Positions 62,565-64,000 of a stretch of DNA of 64,000 nucleotides are shown piece by piece (position 1 is the first letter of the stretch; each line of letters begins with the position of its first letter). The position numbers and the translations under genes were made by a program. Source of the stretch: Paragonimus skrjabini miyazakii (taxonomy: Eukaryota; Platyhelminthes; Trematoda; Plagiorchiida; Troglotrematidae); NCBI GenBank assembly GCA_014338405.1, contig JTDE01001347.1:76218-140217 (forward strand), in the 5' to 3' direction. The notes beneath the pieces were generated by a model. The model searched no databases. It was given only the letters and a program-made list of their open reading frames with translations, and was not told the origin of the DNA.

Positions 62565-63023
62565 GCGAACCTGTCCAAACCTTCCGAAAATGTTGTTGTC
62601 TTCCACTATGGTTATGGGTCGGACTCTTTCTTCTATCCACGTTGAGTTTGGCTACATTGTTTGCTATTCCTAACGTTCAAGACATCGGATCGAGAGTGCA
62701 GAATGGAACTGCCGGCAGAGCGCACCTGTCTCGATTACAGCTCGAGTCTGTGAACGTGGAACGACTTGAACGCGCTGGCCATATCAAAAACGCTGCAATT
62801 GTTTGCGGTGTGTTGTCCTGTTTCAGTTCGTTTGTGTTGTGTGCGGTATCCATACCATCGTTGATCAATTTGATTCAAGGTCGACCTTTCCAGTGGCCGA
62901 AACAACGACTTAAATATGGAAATTGTGGCAAGCTGGGAGATCCACCTATGAATGGGTGTTACGCAATCCCGGCGAGCAAATTCGATCCATCTTCGTGTCT
63001 ACGTCCAGATGGAATGATTGACG
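62565..63023 (+). CDS. Membrane protein gene, exon 7 (two membrane helices)
   Basis: A 459-base exon with a strong acceptor (TGTTATTTTCAG) and consensus donor GACG/GTAAGT, phase 1 at both ends. It encodes a Cys cluster (FRKCCC) then a membrane helix, LWLWVGLFLLSTLSLATLF, a loop with an N-glycosylation sequon (QNGTAG) and a charged stretch (VERLERAGHIKN). A second helix follows (AAIVCGVLSCFSSFVLCAVS), then a hydrophilic Cys/Pro-rich tail. FRKCCC before the helix suggests a palmitoylation-prone juxtamembrane site on the cytosolic side, and the sequon would place the loop outside. Two helices with short tails loosely recall small tetraspan or CD225-like proteins, but no signature motif is present. 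It might belong to a separate gene, but phase and strand favour one gene with the preceding exons. Confidence 0.75.
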
Positions 63024-63407
63024 GTAAGTTGACTGTAAATGGTCATTAGTAAAATCTGGAAATTATTTCATCAGTTGTTTAGAATATGATTGTTCTTAAA
63101 TGGTTATGCACACCGGTTAGCTAACTGAGCCATCTGTGTTAACCTGAACTAACACGCAAATCTATTGGTTATCTGCAATAAAATGAACATGAGTTTTTGG
63201 AACTCTTACCGCCTTCGTCAGTTTTTTCCATGAAACAAATGACAGAATGCCAGTTTTTTGCAAAATCCTAATTTAAACATCTATGCTCTAAGAGATAGAT
63301 AGCTGGACTCAAAAATCCATACTATTCGCCGTCGCATAACCGATGTCGCACGTCTCAAACCAACAGTACTTATTCTTCAGACGGGTTGATAGTGTGAGTT
63401 TTAGCAG
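63024..63407 (+). other. Intron between exons 7 and 8
   Basis: A phase 1 intron of 384 bases from GTAAGT to TTTTAGCAG. At about 63110-63140 the minus strand has GATGGCTCAGTTAGC, which looks like a Pol III box A, but no box B follows. Confidence 0.6.
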
Positions 63408-63592
63408 ATGTGAACCAACAGACGGTCAGGTCTGAACAAACAACTTTGTCCTTTCGACTACCAGTCTATTCGAATGAATTTATCCTTCCCAGTAAACGTC
63501 GCCTATTCACATATCAGTTCGTGGATGACTGGACCAAGAAACAGCAGCCTAATTTTCCCGTCAGTTGGCCCTCAGTCACATGTGCACGCTAG
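63408..63592 (+). CDS. Membrane protein gene, terminal exon 8
   Basis: The acceptor TTTTAGCAG enters in phase 1 and joins exon 7 as G/AT, an Asp codon. The frame then runs 61 codons to a TAG at 63590-63592. It encodes a hydrophilic C-terminal tail: VNQQTVRSEQTTLSFRLP, VYSNEFILPSKRRLFTYQF, VDDWTKKQQPNFPVSWPS, ending TCAR. No internal phase-compatible donor of quality was seen, so I take it as the last coding exon. No canonical AATAAA follows before the window ends; AAAAATAAG at about 63627 is the nearest A-rich signal. Exon status rests on splice phase and codon-like sequence. Confidence 0.6.
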
Positions 63593-64000
63593 TTATCACT
63601 GTTTCATGACTATATGCAAAATGGAAAAATAAGAAACAAAAAACAAGACAGATAATGCTCCTTTATGTTTTGTGGTGTATTAAGTGATCACCTGAAAAAA
63701 AGTATTCCGTAGTGCACGCCTTAATGGAATCCGACCACTGGAACCATCATTAAATAGTCAAAACCATTTTGTTACAACGTTGCGTGTAGTTTGGCCTGAT
63801 GATTTACAAGCGGATTTCCAGTCAGATCAAGTCGAGTTAAAAGGACGCCTTGATTTTTACTGACCTCTTCAGCATATAAAAAACAATTAGCTAAGTGCAT
63901 TTAAGTTACAAGACAATAACAGTAAAAATAACCATTAATCTGCTTGGTTGGTTGGATGGATCGGGCAAAATTTTTGTAGAAAACATTTTACATATTTTGA
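63593..64000. other. 3' flank of the gene
   Basis: Holds the likely 3' UTR and downstream DNA. I see no further gene, repeat or clear polyadenylation signal. Confidence 0.45.

Overview
This is an AT-rich eukaryotic draft-assembly window with one 100-base N gap (11427-11526). It has long introns, short exons, and many decayed retroelement fragments. Three things point to a flatworm, probably a digenean trematode: Penelope-like element (PLE) fragments with a GIY-YIG endonuclease domain, tRNA-headed SINE fragments, and a SINE that carries a hammerhead ribozyme, as the schistosome SM-alpha family does. Species and even class are inferences.

Positions 1-36017 hold no exon that I can support. They contain a PLE fragment (about 4405-4790, +), several tRNA-like SINE heads, and three copies of one hammerhead-SINE family: 10460-10530 (+, 3' part only), 15682-15915 (-, full structure with an intact ribozyme core) and 24729-24965 (-, degenerate). 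A second PLE fragment lies at 34345-34640 (-).

Positions 36018-63592 (+) hold one spliced gene, reconstructed as eight exons: 36018-36623, 37307-37492, 41486-41743, 45873-46064, 55782-55985, 58153-58304, 62565-63023 and 63408-63592. Every junction except the one between the sixth and seventh exons joins in phase 1 without creating a stop. The predicted protein has a long disordered basic Ser/His/Gln-rich N-terminus, a soluble part rich in Cys and Pro, a two-helix membrane hairpin, an intervening domain, one or two more hydrophobic segments, then a further pair of membrane helices around an N-glycosylation sequon and a hydrophilic C-terminus ending at a TAG. I do not recognise the family securely. 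The part in exons 2 to 5 faintly recalls the TMEM268/DUF4481 layout, but this is from memory and untested.

The introns hold a third PLE fragment (39745-40260, -), tRNA-derived SINE pieces, an 11-bp perfect inverted repeat followed by a T-run (42788-42833), a 70-base GTT microsatellite (52752-52821) and otherwise unremarkable AT-rich DNA. The retroelements are all broken and are not expected to move. The hammerhead SINE is the most interesting non-coding item.
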